Below are positions 16,901 to 25,898 of a stretch of 64,000 nt of DNA, in pieces. Positions within the stretch are counted from its first letter, which is position 1. Each line of letters starts with the position of its first letter. Source of the DNA: Mycobacterium attenuatum (GTDB taxonomy: Bacteria > Actinomycetota > Actinomycetes > Mycobacteriales > Mycobacteriaceae); assembly GCF_900566085.1 (NCBI RefSeq), contig NZ_UPHT01000131.1, positions 32,499 to 96,498 of the forward strand. The letters are read 5' to 3'. The notes below the pieces were generated by a model. The model had not been told where the DNA came from and ran no database searches. It worked only from the letters and a program-made list of their open reading frames with translations. The translations under genes and the position numbers were made by a program.

Positions 16901-18355
16901 TTCCTGCAACTGGGACTGGACAGCATCGTAGCGCTGTCGGTGGTCCAGGCGGCGCGACGCCGGGGTATCCCGCTACGCGCCCGGCTCATCCTGGAGTGCA
17001 ACAACATTCGTGAACTCGCCGCAGCGATCGACGCCGAGACTACCGGCGCGGCGCGCGAAGCCGACGACGACACCACGCCGATTCCGTTGTTGCCCAATGC
17101 GATTTGGGTCTACGAATATGGTGAGCCCAGGAGGATGGGGCAGGTCGAAGCCATCAGGTTGCCCGAGGGCATCACGGCCGAACAGCTGCAGACGGCGCTG
17201 ACCACCATCGTCGACAGCCACGAAGTGCTGCGTACCCGCCTGGACCGCACCAGCATGACACTGATCCCCACGCCGGCCGGTGACTTCTTCACCGAGGCTG
17301 CGGTGTCGGGCGAGCTGGCGGCAGCGGTCACCGAACATGCCGTACAGGCGCTGGAAAGCCTTGATCCCGAACGTGGTTCGCTGCTGGCCGCCAGGTGGCT
17401 GCGGTTGCCGGACGGAGCGAGCGTGCTGGTGTTGGCCGCGCATGTGCTGGCGATGGACCCGGCCTCCTGGCGGGTGGTGCTCGGTGAACTCGACGCGGCC
17501 CTGCACGCGCTGGCCGGTGGCCAGTCGCCCGCACCTGTTCCCGAGCACACCAGTTACCGGCAGTGGGCGCAGGCACTCATGCGACGCGCCGAAACCCTTG
17601 ACAAAACGGACTTTTGGCTTGCCCAACTTGCCGGTGACGATCCGGACCTGGGAGCCCGACGAGTCCGCGCGGACCGTGACCGGACCGGCGAGCTGCTGGT
17701 ACGAGCCGCAGTCAGCGACGCCGACGTCACGGGCCGGTTGGTGGGCTCGGGATTGCCGATCTTCGACCTGCTGGTCGCCGCGGCGGCGCGGACAGTGACC
17801 CGGTGGCGGCAGCGCCGCGGTCAGCCGACGCCGCCGCCACTGCTGGCCCTTGAAACTCACGGCCGTGCCGACTCCGTGGTGGACGACGACACTAAAGGCG
17901 CCAGCGACACCACCGACACCGTAGGTCTGCTCAGCGCGATCTATCCGTTACGAGTGCCTTTCGCCGAACCGCATCGGGTGCGCGAGCAATTGGCGGCGAT
18001 TCCGGGCGCCGGAATCGATTACGGATTGCTGCGCTACCTGCGCAGCGACACCGCAGCCCAGCTCAACAGCCTTCCGGGCCCACAGCTGCTGCTGAACTAC
18101 CTGGGCCGCACCGACATCGGTGACTCCAGCGCCAGCGTGCGCCTGGACCGCGAGCTGCTGGCCGGGCTCCCGCCGCTGCCCGAGCCGGACCTGGCGGTGC
18201 GTCACGAACTGGTCATTCTGGCTACACTGCTGGGCTCCGGTGATCAGCAGATCCTGCTGACTCAGTGGCGCGCCCTGCCCGATGTCCTCAGCGACCCGGA
18301 TCTGAGTGCGTTGCAAGCCCTTTGGAATGAATCTCTCAAGGAGATCGTGACATGA
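13919..18355 (+). CDS. mbtF: MbtF-like NRPS (C-A-T plus terminal epimerase/condensation-like domain)
   Basis: A 1,478-residue synthetase close to the ~1,460 residues of M. tuberculosis MbtF. An N-terminal C domain has HHIVIDG (His152-153). The A domain has FTSGTTGEPKG from 610 and keeps the substrate Asp in AFDAAWQPL. The carrier domain has LGLDSI with Ser1002. The C-terminal domain matches epimerization-type domains (YGLLRYL, LLLNYLGR) but its catalytic motif is AHVLAMD at 1174-1180, with Ala instead of the first His. In mycobactin synthesis MbtF adds the last N-hydroxylysine, which cyclises to the caprolactam on release; I infer the same here. ATGA overlaps join it to mbtE and mbtG. Confidence 0.92.
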
Positions 18356-19638
18356 CTACGTTAGCAGTCCTCGGTGCGGGGGCCAAGGCGGTGGCAGTCG
18401 CAGCCAAGGCATCGGTGCTGCGCGAAATGGGTATCGATACGCCCGAGGTCGTCGCTGTGGAACGCACCGCCGTCGCCGCCAACTGGCAGGCCAGCGGCGG
18501 CTGGACCGACGGTGCTCAAAGCCTGGGCACCAGCCCGGAAAAAGACGTCGGCTTCCCGTACCGCTCGTCGCTGGTGCCGCGCCGCAACGCCGAGCTTGAC
18601 GAGCGGATGACGTGCTACAGCTGGCAGGCGTATCTGATCGCCACCGGGCAGTTCGCCCAATGGATCGACCGCGGCCGCCCGGCACCGACGCACGGCCGGT
18701 GGGGTCAGTATCTGCGCTGGGTCGCCGAGCGAATCGACATGTCAGTGGTCTACGGCGAGGTCGACCGAATCGCCCTCGACGGCCGGCGCTGGGCCTTGCA
18801 TACCCCTGAGCACAGCGTGCACGCTGAGGGGTTGATGATCACCGGTCCCGGCCAAGCCGAACGGACCCTGCTGCCGGGCAATCCGCGGGTATTCTCCATC
18901 GCGCAGTTCTGGCACCGCGCCGCCCAGCACGACCGAATCAGCGCCGAACGGGTCGCGATGATCGGCGGCGGAGAGACGGCCGCGGCCATGCTTCACGAAT
19001 TGTTCCGGCACCCGATTTCGACGATCACCGTGATCTCACCGCAGGTCACGCTGTTCACCCGGGGGGAAGGCTTCTTCGAGAACTCGCTGTTTTCCGACCC
19101 GTCCGACTGGGCCGCCCTGACGCTGCCGGAACGACGCGATGCGATCGCGCGCACCGACCGCGGCGTGTTCTCGTCGAGCGTGCAGGATGCGTTGATGGCC
19201 GACGACCGCATCCGGCACCTGCGCGGCCGGGTTGCGCACGCGGTCGATCGCGACCAGCAGATCCGGCTCACCTTGAGCACCGACCGGGGCGCCGAGAACT
19301 TCGAAACCGTCCACGGTTTCGACCTGGTCATCGACGGCTCGGGTGTCGACCCGCTGTGGTTCACCACGCTGCTGAGCCAGGATGCGCTCGACCTGCTCGA
19401 GCTCGGGCTGGGCGGGCCACTGAGTAGTCAGCGCTTGCAGGAGTCGATCGGCTACGACCTCGCAATCAACAGCGTCGTCCCGAAGCTGTTCCTGCCTGGC
19501 CTGGCCGGGCTCAACCAAGGACCAGGATTTCCCAATCTGAGCTGTCTGGGCCTGCTTTCCGACCGGGTGCTGGGAGCCGAGCTATCCGACACCGACCCTT
19601 CGACGAGGAGAAACGATGAGCACCAATCCCTTCGATGA
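18352..19638 (+). CDS. mbtG: L-lysine N6-monooxygenase MbtG
   Basis: A 428-residue flavin monooxygenase of the lysine/ornithine N-hydroxylase family. It carries the N-terminal FAD-binding segment LAVLGAGAKA (residues 4-13), a central NADPH-binding MIGGGETAAAM and a conserved C-terminal PNLSCLGLLSDRVLG. It hydroxylates the lysine side-chain nitrogen so that, with acylation by MbtK, the iron-chelating hydroxamate is formed. Similarity to M. tuberculosis MbtG is strong throughout as I remember that protein. It overlaps mbtF by 4 nt and its last 23 nt overlap mbtH, so the four genes F-G-H are translationally linked. Confidence 0.95.
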   Translation: MTTLAVLGAGAKAVAVAAKASVLREMGIDTPEVVAVERTAVAANWQASGGWTDGAQSLGTSPEKDVGFPYRSSLVPRRNAELDERMTCYSWQAYLIATGQFAQWIDRGRPAPTHGRWGQYLRWVAERIDMSVVYGEVDRIALDGRRWALHTPEHSVHAEGLMITGPGQAERTLLPGNPRVFSIAQFWHRAAQHDRISAERVAMIGGGETAAAMLHELFRHPISTITVISPQVTLFTRGEGFFENSLFSDPSDWAALTLPERRDAIARTDRGVFSSSVQDALMADDRIRHLRGRVAHAVDRDQQIRLTLSTDRGAENFETVHGFDLVIDGSGVDPLWFTTLLSQDALDLLELGLGGPLSSQRLQESIGYDLAINSVVPKLFLPGLAGLNQGPGFPNLSCLGLLSDRVLGAELSDTDPSTRRNDEHQSLR

Positions 19639-19840
19639 CGAGACCGGCACCTTCGTCGTGCTGGTCAACGACGAAGAGCAGCACAGCCTGTGGCCCAGCT
19701 TCGCCGAGATCCCGGCCGGCTGGCACAAGGTGTACGGCGAAGCCAGCCGAGCCGATTGCCTGCAATACGTCGAGGAAAACTGGAACGACATACGGCCCAA
19801 GACCCTTCGCGAGTCAGCGAATTCGCGCCAGTCCCGTTAG
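19616..19840 (+). CDS. mbtH: MbtH, NRPS accessory protein
   Basis: A 74-residue protein of the MbtH-like family, which binds adenylation domains and is needed for their folding or activity. The family pattern is clear: NPFDDETGTFVVLVNDEEQH, a central SLWPSFAEIPAGW and YVEENWNDIRPKTLRE near the end. GAGGAG lies 7 nt upstream of the ATG, inside the end of mbtG. Length matches the ~70 residues typical of the family. It likely serves the three A domains of MbtE and MbtF. Confidence 0.96.
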   Translation: MSTNPFDDETGTFVVLVNDEEQHSLWPSFAEIPAGWHKVYGEASRADCLQYVEENWNDIRPKTLRESANSRQSR

Positions 19841-19917
19841 CCAGGCCGGCCTGGCCACGTCGTGACTTCGCCGCCCCGGTCTCGACACCTACCACGACAA
19901 CCGAAGCCCGAGATGAC

Positions 19918-20547
19918 ATGAGTAAACCCGACGTGATCCTGCCGCGGGAACTGACCGACCTGCCCGACGAGGTCCGCAGCATCCCGCCGCCACCCGCCAA
20001 TCCCCAAGTGCCCGAACCATATGCATTCCGGGTCGCCGATCCTGACTCCGACGCCGACATGATCGCCGAATGGATGCGCCGGCCGCACCTGGCCGAAGCA
20101 TGGGAGTACGTGTGGCCGGTCTCGCGGTGGCGGCGCTACCTGCGCGCCCAGCTCGACGGCAGCTACTCGCGACCGCTGATCGGCAGTATCTCGGGAGAAG
20201 ACCACGCCTACATCGAAATGTATTGGGCTGTTAAGGATTCCATCGCAACCCGGTACGAGTGCGCGCCCTATGATCTGGGGATCCACGCCGGCATGGCCGA
20301 CCCGGAAATCACGAACAAGGGAATCGCCCAATTCGTGTTGCCGCACTTAGTGGCCAGTTCGCTAAACGCCGAACCACGTTGTCGACGAGTCATGTTCGAC
20401 CCGGACTATCGAAACAAGATGGCGCGCAGGTTTTGTGAAAGCGCGGGCTGTGTATTTCTCGGCGAGCACGACATGGCGAATCGCCGGATGGCGCTCTATG
20501 CGTTGCCGCGAACACCCGACGACATTCCCCGGGCCTGTGAGAGCTGA
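19918..20547 (+). CDS. mbtK: Lysine N6-acyltransferase MbtK
   Basis: A 209-residue GNAT-fold acyltransferase of the IucB/RhbD siderophore group. Hallmarks are EWMRRPHLAEAWEYVWP, then PYDLGIHAGMADPE and the acyl-CoA/acyl-ACP binding region RRVMFDPDYRNKMARRFCE. The length equals M. tuberculosis MbtK (Rv1347c, about 210 residues). It puts a long acyl chain on the lysine side-chain nitrogen of mycobactin. The ATG at 19918 fits the known N-terminus; the frame is open further upstream but that part only shadows mbtH. It follows mbtH by 77 nt in the same direction. In M. tuberculosis this gene sits in a separate mbtK-N locus, so linkage to mbtH here is notable. No mbtL, mbtM or mbtN follows. Confidence 0.92.
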   Translation: MSKPDVILPRELTDLPDEVRSIPPPPANPQVPEPYAFRVADPDSDADMIAEWMRRPHLAEAWEYVWPVSRWRRYLRAQLDGSYSRPLIGSISGEDHAYIEMYWAVKDSIATRYECAPYDLGIHAGMADPEITNKGIAQFVLPHLVASSLNAEPRCRRVMFDPDYRNKMARRFCESAGCVFLGEHDMANRRMALYALPRTPDDIPRACES

Positions 20548-20599
20548 TCGCCGATTCGCATGTCATGGCAGGTGCGCGGAGAAGTATGGCGGATGAATC

Positions 20600-20890
20600 G
20601 TGTGCCGCTCCGGATTGGCAGTCGTGCGGCCGGATCGACTGGCACGTCGCCGGATCGAGTGTCGCGCCCCGCCCCCGGGGTCGACTGACACGTCGCCAGA
20701 TCGATTGTGCAGTGACGGCTTTGAGCGTGCTTGTGGGGCGGGAATGTCGCGCGAGGCCCGCCATGACGGCACGCTCGACGCCATGACCGCACACTCGACG
20801 CCACCACCGCACACTCGACGCCACCACCCCACACTCGACGCCACCACCGCACACTCGACGCCACCACGCCACACTCGTCGTCACCACCGC
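20600..20890. repeat. Array of 20-bp repeats (CACACTCGACGCCACCA family)
   Basis: Between the convergent ends of mbtK and the PPE gene lies repeat-rich DNA. From about 20789 there are five head-to-tail 20-bp units (CGCACACTCGACGCCACCAC and close variants). Upstream, at 20630-20720, are more diverged blocks built on GGATCGACTGGCACGTCGCC. Open frames in this stretch are low-complexity artefacts of the repeat. A second copy of the family lies at 32503-32715, also between convergent genes. Confidence 0.85.
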
Positions 20891-20918
20891 ACAAGGCGCC
20901 TGACAGCGACCGCTGACA

Positions 20919-22094
20919 CTAACCGGCGGCCGGCGTTCGAGGCATGACGTAGGGCCTCGGCGTGACCCGCAGCACGCCGCTGACGCCGTTACCAGCGCCG
21001 GCGTTAGCCAGCTGGCCCAGCGGCAGCCCACCGAGCATCGGCGCAGACCCGGTTTCGGCGGAGCTCGCCAAACTGGCCAACGGCAATGCCCGGGCCGCCG
21101 GAACGACCGTCTGATTCGCCGCGGCCCAGCCTTGCGGTACCGACAACGAACCGACGGACAGCGCCCGGCCCAAGCCCGCCGCGACTCCCGAACCGCCGAT
21201 TCCGGAGGAACCTATCCCGTTTCCCAGCGATCTCACGGCTCGTGCCCCGGTTTCGACAGCGGCTTCGACGGCCTTGGCGGCCGTCGGAGCCATCCCCTTG
21301 AACAGCGAATTCGCTGTGTTGGTCATCGACATCCCCGAATTGAGCATCGACACGTGATTGTTGAGAATCGACACCATGTTGCTGATCGGCGACAAGTGCG
21401 GCGACACCGCCTTCCAGAGCTCCCCCAGCTTGGCGAAGGGCGCGCTGCCTTGGGTGGGTTCGGCCAGCTGTTGCAGCGCCTGCGGCACCGTGGACATCAG
21501 CTGATTCGTCGCGGCGGTGTCGGTCGCCTCCCCGACCGCGGCCGCCTGCTGCACCAGTCCGCCGGCGTTGGTGATCTCCGGCGCCTCGTCGAACGGCGTC
21601 AGCGTCTCCGCGGCCACCGCCGCCGCACTCGCATAGCCGTACATCGCGCCCGCGTCCTGAGCCCACATCTCGCCGTACTCAGCCTCGGTGACCGCGATCG
21701 CCGGAGTGTTCTGCCCGAACAGGTTGGTCGCAATCAGCATCAGCAGCCGCATGCGGTTTTCGGCGATCACCGCCGGCGGCACCATCATGGCAAAGGCACT
21801 CTCATAGGCTGTCGCCGAAACCCGGGCCTGATCAGCTGTCAGCTCGGCCTGCGCCGCGGTGGCCCCCAGCCACGTCACGTACGGCGCGGCAGCCGCGGCC
21901 ATCAAGGCTGCCGACGAACCGCGCCACGGCCCGACCAGTAGCCCCCAGATCACCGATTGAACTGCGGACGCCGCACCATGCAGGTCAACGGCCACGGCGT
22001 CCCAGACCTGCGCGGCGGCCAGAATCGAGCCCGAACCGGGACCGCTGTACATCCGCACGGAGTTGATCTCCGGCGGCAAAGCTCCGAAATCCAT
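20919..22094 (-). CDS. PPE family protein, SVP subfamily (PPE18-like)
   Basis: A 391-residue PPE protein. It starts MDFGALPPEINSVRMYSGPG, the canonical PPE N-terminus, has the WAQDAGAMYGYA segment near residue 150 and the GSLSVPQGWAAAN motif near 340 that defines the PPE-SVP subfamily. The C-terminus ends in the usual PYVMPRTPAAG-type tail. PPE proteins pair with PE proteins and leave the cell through ESX-5; SVP members are surface or secreted immunomodulators. The upstream PE gene, 40 bp away and co-directional, is the obvious partner. With the PucR and fadD36 neighbours this matches the PE13-PPE18 (Rv1195-Rv1196) position. The esxK/esxL pair that follows PPE18 in M. tuberculosis is absent; the mbt-like operon lies there instead. 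Confidence 0.92.
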   Translation of the reverse strand: MDFGALPPEINSVRMYSGPGSGSILAAAQVWDAVAVDLHGAASAVQSVIWGLLVGPWRGSSAALMAAAAAPYVTWLGATAAQAELTADQARVSATAYESAFAMMVPPAVIAENRMRLLMLIATNLFGQNTPAIAVTEAEYGEMWAQDAGAMYGYASAAAVAAETLTPFDEAPEITNAGGLVQQAAAVGEATDTAATNQLMSTVPQALQQLAEPTQGSAPFAKLGELWKAVSPHLSPISNMVSILNNHVSMLNSGMSMTNTANSLFKGMAPTAAKAVEAAVETGARAVRSLGNGIGSSGIGGSGVAAGLGRALSVGSLSVPQGWAAANQTVVPAARALPLASLASSAETGSAPMLGGLPLGQLANAGAGNGVSGVLRVTPRPYVMPRTPAAG

Positions 22095-22134
22095 CGTCAG
22101 TCCCTTTTCTTGAAGTTTCGTGAACCACCGTCGG

Positions 22135-22434
22135 TTACTGGGCCGCCGCGACGTTGGCGGCCTCTGTCGCTGCATACGAACCGGCGCTCGCGGCGAGTGT
22201 GGCCACCAGCTGCTCATGGATCGCCGCGGCCTTCGCGCTTACCGCCTGGTAGGTGGCAGCATGCGCGGCGAACTGCGTCGCGACCAGCGCCGAGACCTCG
22301 TCGGCAGCCGGCGGCAACACACCGGTCGTCGGGCCCGCGGCAGCGGCATTCCCATCGCTCAGTGCCGCACCGACCGATCCGAGGGTGTCGGCCGCGACCG
22401 CCAACGCGTCTGGTTGTGCCGTCAAGAAGTGCAT
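22135..22434 (-). CDS. PE family protein (PE13-like)
   Basis: A 99-residue PE protein with only the PE domain: HFLTAQPDALAVAADTLGSV at the start, two helices, and the YxxxD/E-type secretion region around YAATEAANVAA at the end. ATG 22434 is preceded by GAGGAGG, deciding the start. PE proteins form a heterodimer with a PPE protein and are exported by type VII secretion. It directly precedes the PPE gene, so the two form a bicistronic PE-PPE unit like PE13-PPE18. Confidence 0.92.
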   Translation of the reverse strand: MHFLTAQPDALAVAADTLGSVGAALSDGNAAAAGPTTGVLPPAADEVSALVATQFAAHAATYQAVSAKAAAIHEQLVATLAASAGSYAATEAANVAAAQ

Positions 22435-23183
22435 GCGCTTACCTCCTCGGGACGCCGGGGCCTCGCCCGGCAATGCAGGTTGATCGTTGGGACGCCGGTG
22501 GCCCGCGCCGCCACGGGATGCGTTGGCGGCGCCGAACTGTGCGCTGATGATGACCAACCCGCAATGACGGCAACAGGTTAATCTCACCCGAAGCGAACGG
22601 GCGCAGGTGCAAAACGCACCCGCGGACCCGGCCGGAGGTGAAATCTTCCCAACGAGTCCACGATGGACCGCGCCGCAGGTGCAAAGTGCACATTCGGATA
22701 GGGTTGCGGTGCAACTCTTTGTCTTGGCCCGGGCGGCGTCCTCATGCGTGGAATCGACCTATTGTTCTGCGCCTCAACCAGTTCCGAACACGATCGGAGC
22801 TGTGCGTCTGGTCAGCGCCGCCTAAGCCATGCCAATCGAGCAGGGGCCGGAATATGTTCAGCCTGAGTTGATCGGATACATACTGCCCCGGCTGGTTTTG
22901 GCCAGCGACTACCGGTTCTGCTCCCGGCGAGCATAACTGTCCGTCGCATCAGTCGGACGTCGCAATCCTCTGCTCGGTCCACGCTGGCAAGTGCTTGGGC
23001 ACCCATGCAACCAGCAGCATCAGCAATCCGCAACCACAGCCGTGCCCGGTAGCATATCGACAGCAACGGAGCAACCGCACCGCCGCTATAAATCCGAGAA
23101 GCCAAGGGCAGCAAGAGGTTAAGCGTCTCCGCAACCGAAATTCATGACCGGCACCGGTCAGCAGGCGATCTTAGAATCAGCGC
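22435..23183. other. 750-bp divergent intergenic region (PE/PPE versus PucR gene)
   Basis: No protein-like frame is visible on either strand. The region separates the leftward PE-PPE unit from the rightward PucR regulator and holds a pair of related palindromes (22607-22619 and 22679-22691), listed separately. The part around 22800-23150 shows nothing recognisable. Confidence 0.6.
22607..22691. promoter_or_regulatory. Pair of GTGCA-N3-TGCAC palindromes, candidate operator
   Basis: Two sites read CAGGTGCAAAACGCAC and CAGGTGCAAAGTGCAC. The 13-bp cores are GTGCAAAACGCAC (22607-22619, one arm mismatch) and GTGCAAAGTGCAC (22679-22691, perfect arms). They are direct copies 72 bp apart, about 7 helical turns, which suits a dimer binding two sites on one DNA face. 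They lie between the PE/PPE unit and the PucR gene. A role as binding site for that regulator is inference. Confidence 0.5.
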
Positions 23184-24449
23184 GTGGCACGGCAACGACC
23201 CTCGCCGCGAATTCGTGAGCTCATCCGAGAGGGAGCCCGGATCGCCCTCAACCCCGGTCCGGAATGGATCGCGGAGCTGGATCGTGCCACGGTGGCGGCC
23301 AACCCGGCCATCGCCAATGATCCTGTCCTGACCAAGGTTGTCCAAAAGGCCAACCGCGCCAATCTGGTGCACTGGGCGGCCGCCAACATGCGTGACCCGG
23401 GCGCGCCGGTGCCGCCCAACGTCGGCGCGGAACCGCTCCGCATGGCCCGAGACCTGGTGCGGCGGAGCCTGGACTCGGTGGCGCTCGACGTCTATCGAAC
23501 CGGGGAATACATCGCCTGGCGGCTATGGCTGCACATCGCTTTCGACCTCACGTCCGATCCGCAGGAACTGCGCGAACTGCTCGACGTTTCGGCCCGGTCG
23601 ATCAACGACTTCGTCGAGGCCACCCTGGCCGGTATCGCCGCCCAAATACAGCTGGAACATCATGATCTGAGCCGGGGCAGCCATGCCGAACGCCTTGAGG
23701 TGGTTGAACTCCTTGTCGAGGGGGCCCCGATCAGTGTGGAGCGCGCCGAATCCCGGCTCGGCTATCCGTTGAAACGAACGCACACGGCCGCCATCGTTTG
23801 GAGCGACGAGATCGACGGCAACCACGGCGATCTCGATCGTGCCGCCGATGCGTTCAGCCACGCCGTCGGTTGCGCGCAACAGCTCACCATGGTCGCCAGT
23901 GCGGCGGCCCGCTGGGTGTGGCTCGCCGACGCCGCCGGACTCGACAGCGACGCGGTCGAGCGCGCGCTGGGCAATACTGCCGGCGCGCGCATCGCCATCG
24001 GAACCGCGGCAAGCGGGACCGCGGGGTTCCGGCGCAGCCACCTCGAGGCGCTGACCACACAGCGCACCCTGATGCGACTGCAATCCGGCCAGCGAGTGGC
24101 GTTTTTCTCCGAGGTCCAGATGATTGCTCTGATAGCCCACAATCCGGATGCCGCAGACGAATTCATCTCCAGCACGCTAGGCGACTTGGAATCGGCAAGC
24201 CCGGAGCTGCAGACGACGCTGCTGACGTTCATCAATGAGCAATGCAATGCCTCCCGCGCTGCCAAACGCCTCTACACGCACCGCAACACATTGCTGCGCA
24301 GGATCGAGTCCGCCCAGCGGCTGCTGCCCCGGCCCCTCGGCCAGACCTCCGTTGAGGTGGCTGTCGCTCTGGAAGCCCTGAGGTGGCGCGGTACCAGCGT
24401 CGGCGCGCTCCCCTTACCCGCACGGCACAGTGACGACGTGCCGGCTTAG
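23184..24449 (+). CDS. PucR-type transcriptional regulator (Rv1194c-like)
   Basis: A 421-residue regulator with the PucR C-terminal helix-turn-helix: NEQCNASRAAKRLYTHRNTL then LLRRIESAQRLL (about residues 350-385). The central part resembles the GGDEF-like domain of the CdaR/PucR family. The length equals M. tuberculosis Rv1194c as I recall it, and the flanking PE/PPE unit and convergent fadD36 gene match that locus. GTG start at 23184 (ARQRPSPRIRELI) is a leaderless-looking or weak-RBS start; no better upstream start exists. Ligand unknown. It may control the divergent PE/PPE genes or fadD36. Confidence 0.85.
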   Translation: MARQRPSPRIRELIREGARIALNPGPEWIAELDRATVAANPAIANDPVLTKVVQKANRANLVHWAAANMRDPGAPVPPNVGAEPLRMARDLVRRSLDSVALDVYRTGEYIAWRLWLHIAFDLTSDPQELRELLDVSARSINDFVEATLAGIAAQIQLEHHDLSRGSHAERLEVVELLVEGAPISVERAESRLGYPLKRTHTAAIVWSDEIDGNHGDLDRAADAFSHAVGCAQQLTMVASAAARWVWLADAAGLDSDAVERALGNTAGARIAIGTAASGTAGFRRSHLEALTTQRTLMRLQSGQRVAFFSEVQMIALIAHNPDAADEFISSTLGDLESASPELQTTLLTFINEQCNASRAAKRLYTHRNTLLRRIESAQRLLPRPLGQTSVEVAVALEALRWRGTSVGALPLPARHSDDVPA

Positions 24450-24485
24450 CCGATACGAGGCCGGTTCGACCCGGTTCTAGCCGGT

Positions 24486-25889
24486 TCAGCCTTCCGACAG
24501 CAATTGCTTCTTGAGCACCTTGCCGAGCGCGTTGCGCGGCAGCGACTCCACGATACGCACCTCGCGCGGGCGCTTGTGAACCGAAAGCTGCTGAGCAACA
24601 AACTGAATCAGGTCATCCGGGCCGGCCGAGCCGACAACGTAGGCGACGATCCGCTGACCCAGGTCCTCGTCGGGAAACCCGACGACCGCGGCCTCCGCCA
24701 CATCCGGATGCCCCAGCAGCACCGTCTCGATTTCGCCTGCGCCGACACGGAATCCGCCCGACTTGATCAGGTCCACCGACTCTCGGCCCACGATGCGGTG
24801 CATGCCGCCGGCGTCGACGACCGCGACGTCACCGGTGCGATACCAGCCGTCAACGTCGAACGCTTCGGCGGTGGCCTCCGGTCGATTCAGGTAGCCCTCG
24901 AACAGGGTCGGAGCCTGAACCTGAAGCTTGCCAACGGTTTCCCCGTCATGGGGCACCTCGTCGCCGTGGTCGTCGACGAGCCGGGTCGCCACGCCGGCCA
25001 GGGGCCATCCCACCCAGCCGGGACGACGTTCGCCGTCAGCCCGGGTGGACAGGGTGATCAACGATTCGGAGGCGCCGTAGCGTTCGATGGGCCGGTGCCC
25101 GGTCAATCGGGCCAGCTTGTCGAACACCGGCACCGGCAGCGCCGCACTGCCCGACACCAACAGCCGCGCGGGCTTCAGCGCCTCGGCAGCGGCCTGGTCG
25201 GCCGCCACCCGCGACCACACCGTCGGCACCCCGAAATACAGCGTGCCGCCCGCCGCCGCGTAGCCGTCCGGTGTGGGTTTCCCGGTGTGCACGAACCGAT
25301 TTCCGACCCGGAGCGAACCGAGTAGCCCGAGAACCAGGCCGTGAATGTGATACATAGGCAAGCCGTGCACCAACACGTCGTCGGCGCTCCACTGCCACGC
25401 GTCGGCCAGTGCGTCCAGGTCCGCGGCGATCGCACGCCGGCTCACTTGCACTCCCTTGGGCGGACCGGTGGTACCGGACGTGTAGACCACCATCGCGACG
25501 TCATCGGGTGACGGCTCGGGATAGCGATGCCACGAGCGGGCGTGCGCCCGGACCGGAATGTGCGGCAGCCCTTCGGTTTCGTCCGGTACCGGTCCCAGCC
25601 AGGCCTTGGCACCGGAGTCGGTCAGCATGTGCCGGCGCTCGGCCACCCCGACGTCGGACGGCACCGGGACGACCTGCACGCCGGCCATCAGACAGCCGGT
25701 GACCGCCAGCACGGTGGCTGCGGTCGGCGTGGCCAGCACCGCGACTCGGTGCGCCCCCGCCACCCGCTCGGCCACCGAAGTTGCGGCGCCGACCAGATCG
25801 CTGCGGCTGAGCGTGCGGCCGTCGATGCTGACCGCGTCGGGGATGTCGGTGGCGGACAGGTCAGCGGGATTCAGGGAGGCCAGTAACAC
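24486..25889 (-). CDS. fadD36: Acyl-CoA ligase FadD36-like (malonyl-CoA synthetase type)
   Basis: A 467-residue ANL-superfamily adenylating enzyme with the P-loop YTSGTTGPPKG at 136-146, the GYLNRPEATAEAF and WYRTGDVAV segments, and the C-terminal catalytic Lys in RNALGKVLKKQLL. The compact length (about 470 instead of 550) and overall pattern match FadD36 (Rv1193) and MatB-like malonyl-CoA synthetases. GTG start at 25889 begins VLLASLNPADL. It is followed by two hydrolase genes in the same direction, arranged as Rv1191-Rv1192-Rv1193. If it makes malonyl-CoA from malonate it could feed the PKS genes nearby, but that link is speculation. Confidence 0.88.
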   Translation of the reverse strand: MLLASLNPADLSATDIPDAVSIDGRTLSRSDLVGAATSVAERVAGAHRVAVLATPTAATVLAVTGCLMAGVQVVPVPSDVGVAERRHMLTDSGAKAWLGPVPDETEGLPHIPVRAHARSWHRYPEPSPDDVAMVVYTSGTTGPPKGVQVSRRAIAADLDALADAWQWSADDVLVHGLPMYHIHGLVLGLLGSLRVGNRFVHTGKPTPDGYAAAGGTLYFGVPTVWSRVAADQAAAEALKPARLLVSGSAALPVPVFDKLARLTGHRPIERYGASESLITLSTRADGERRPGWVGWPLAGVATRLVDDHGDEVPHDGETVGKLQVQAPTLFEGYLNRPEATAEAFDVDGWYRTGDVAVVDAGGMHRIVGRESVDLIKSGGFRVGAGEIETVLLGHPDVAEAAVVGFPDEDLGQRIVAYVVGSAGPDDLIQFVAQQLSVHKRPREVRIVESLPRNALGKVLKKQLLSEG

Positions 25890-25898
25890 GTGAGCAGG

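Noticed and set aside
20600..20890. Possible CRISPR array
   Set aside because: The 20-bp units are contiguous with no unique spacers and no cas genes are nearby.
20563..20900. Overlapping frames with CVVASSVRWWRRVCGG-type repeats and similar frames at 32300-32800
   Set aside because: They are translations of the 20-bp DNA repeat in several frames, not proteins.
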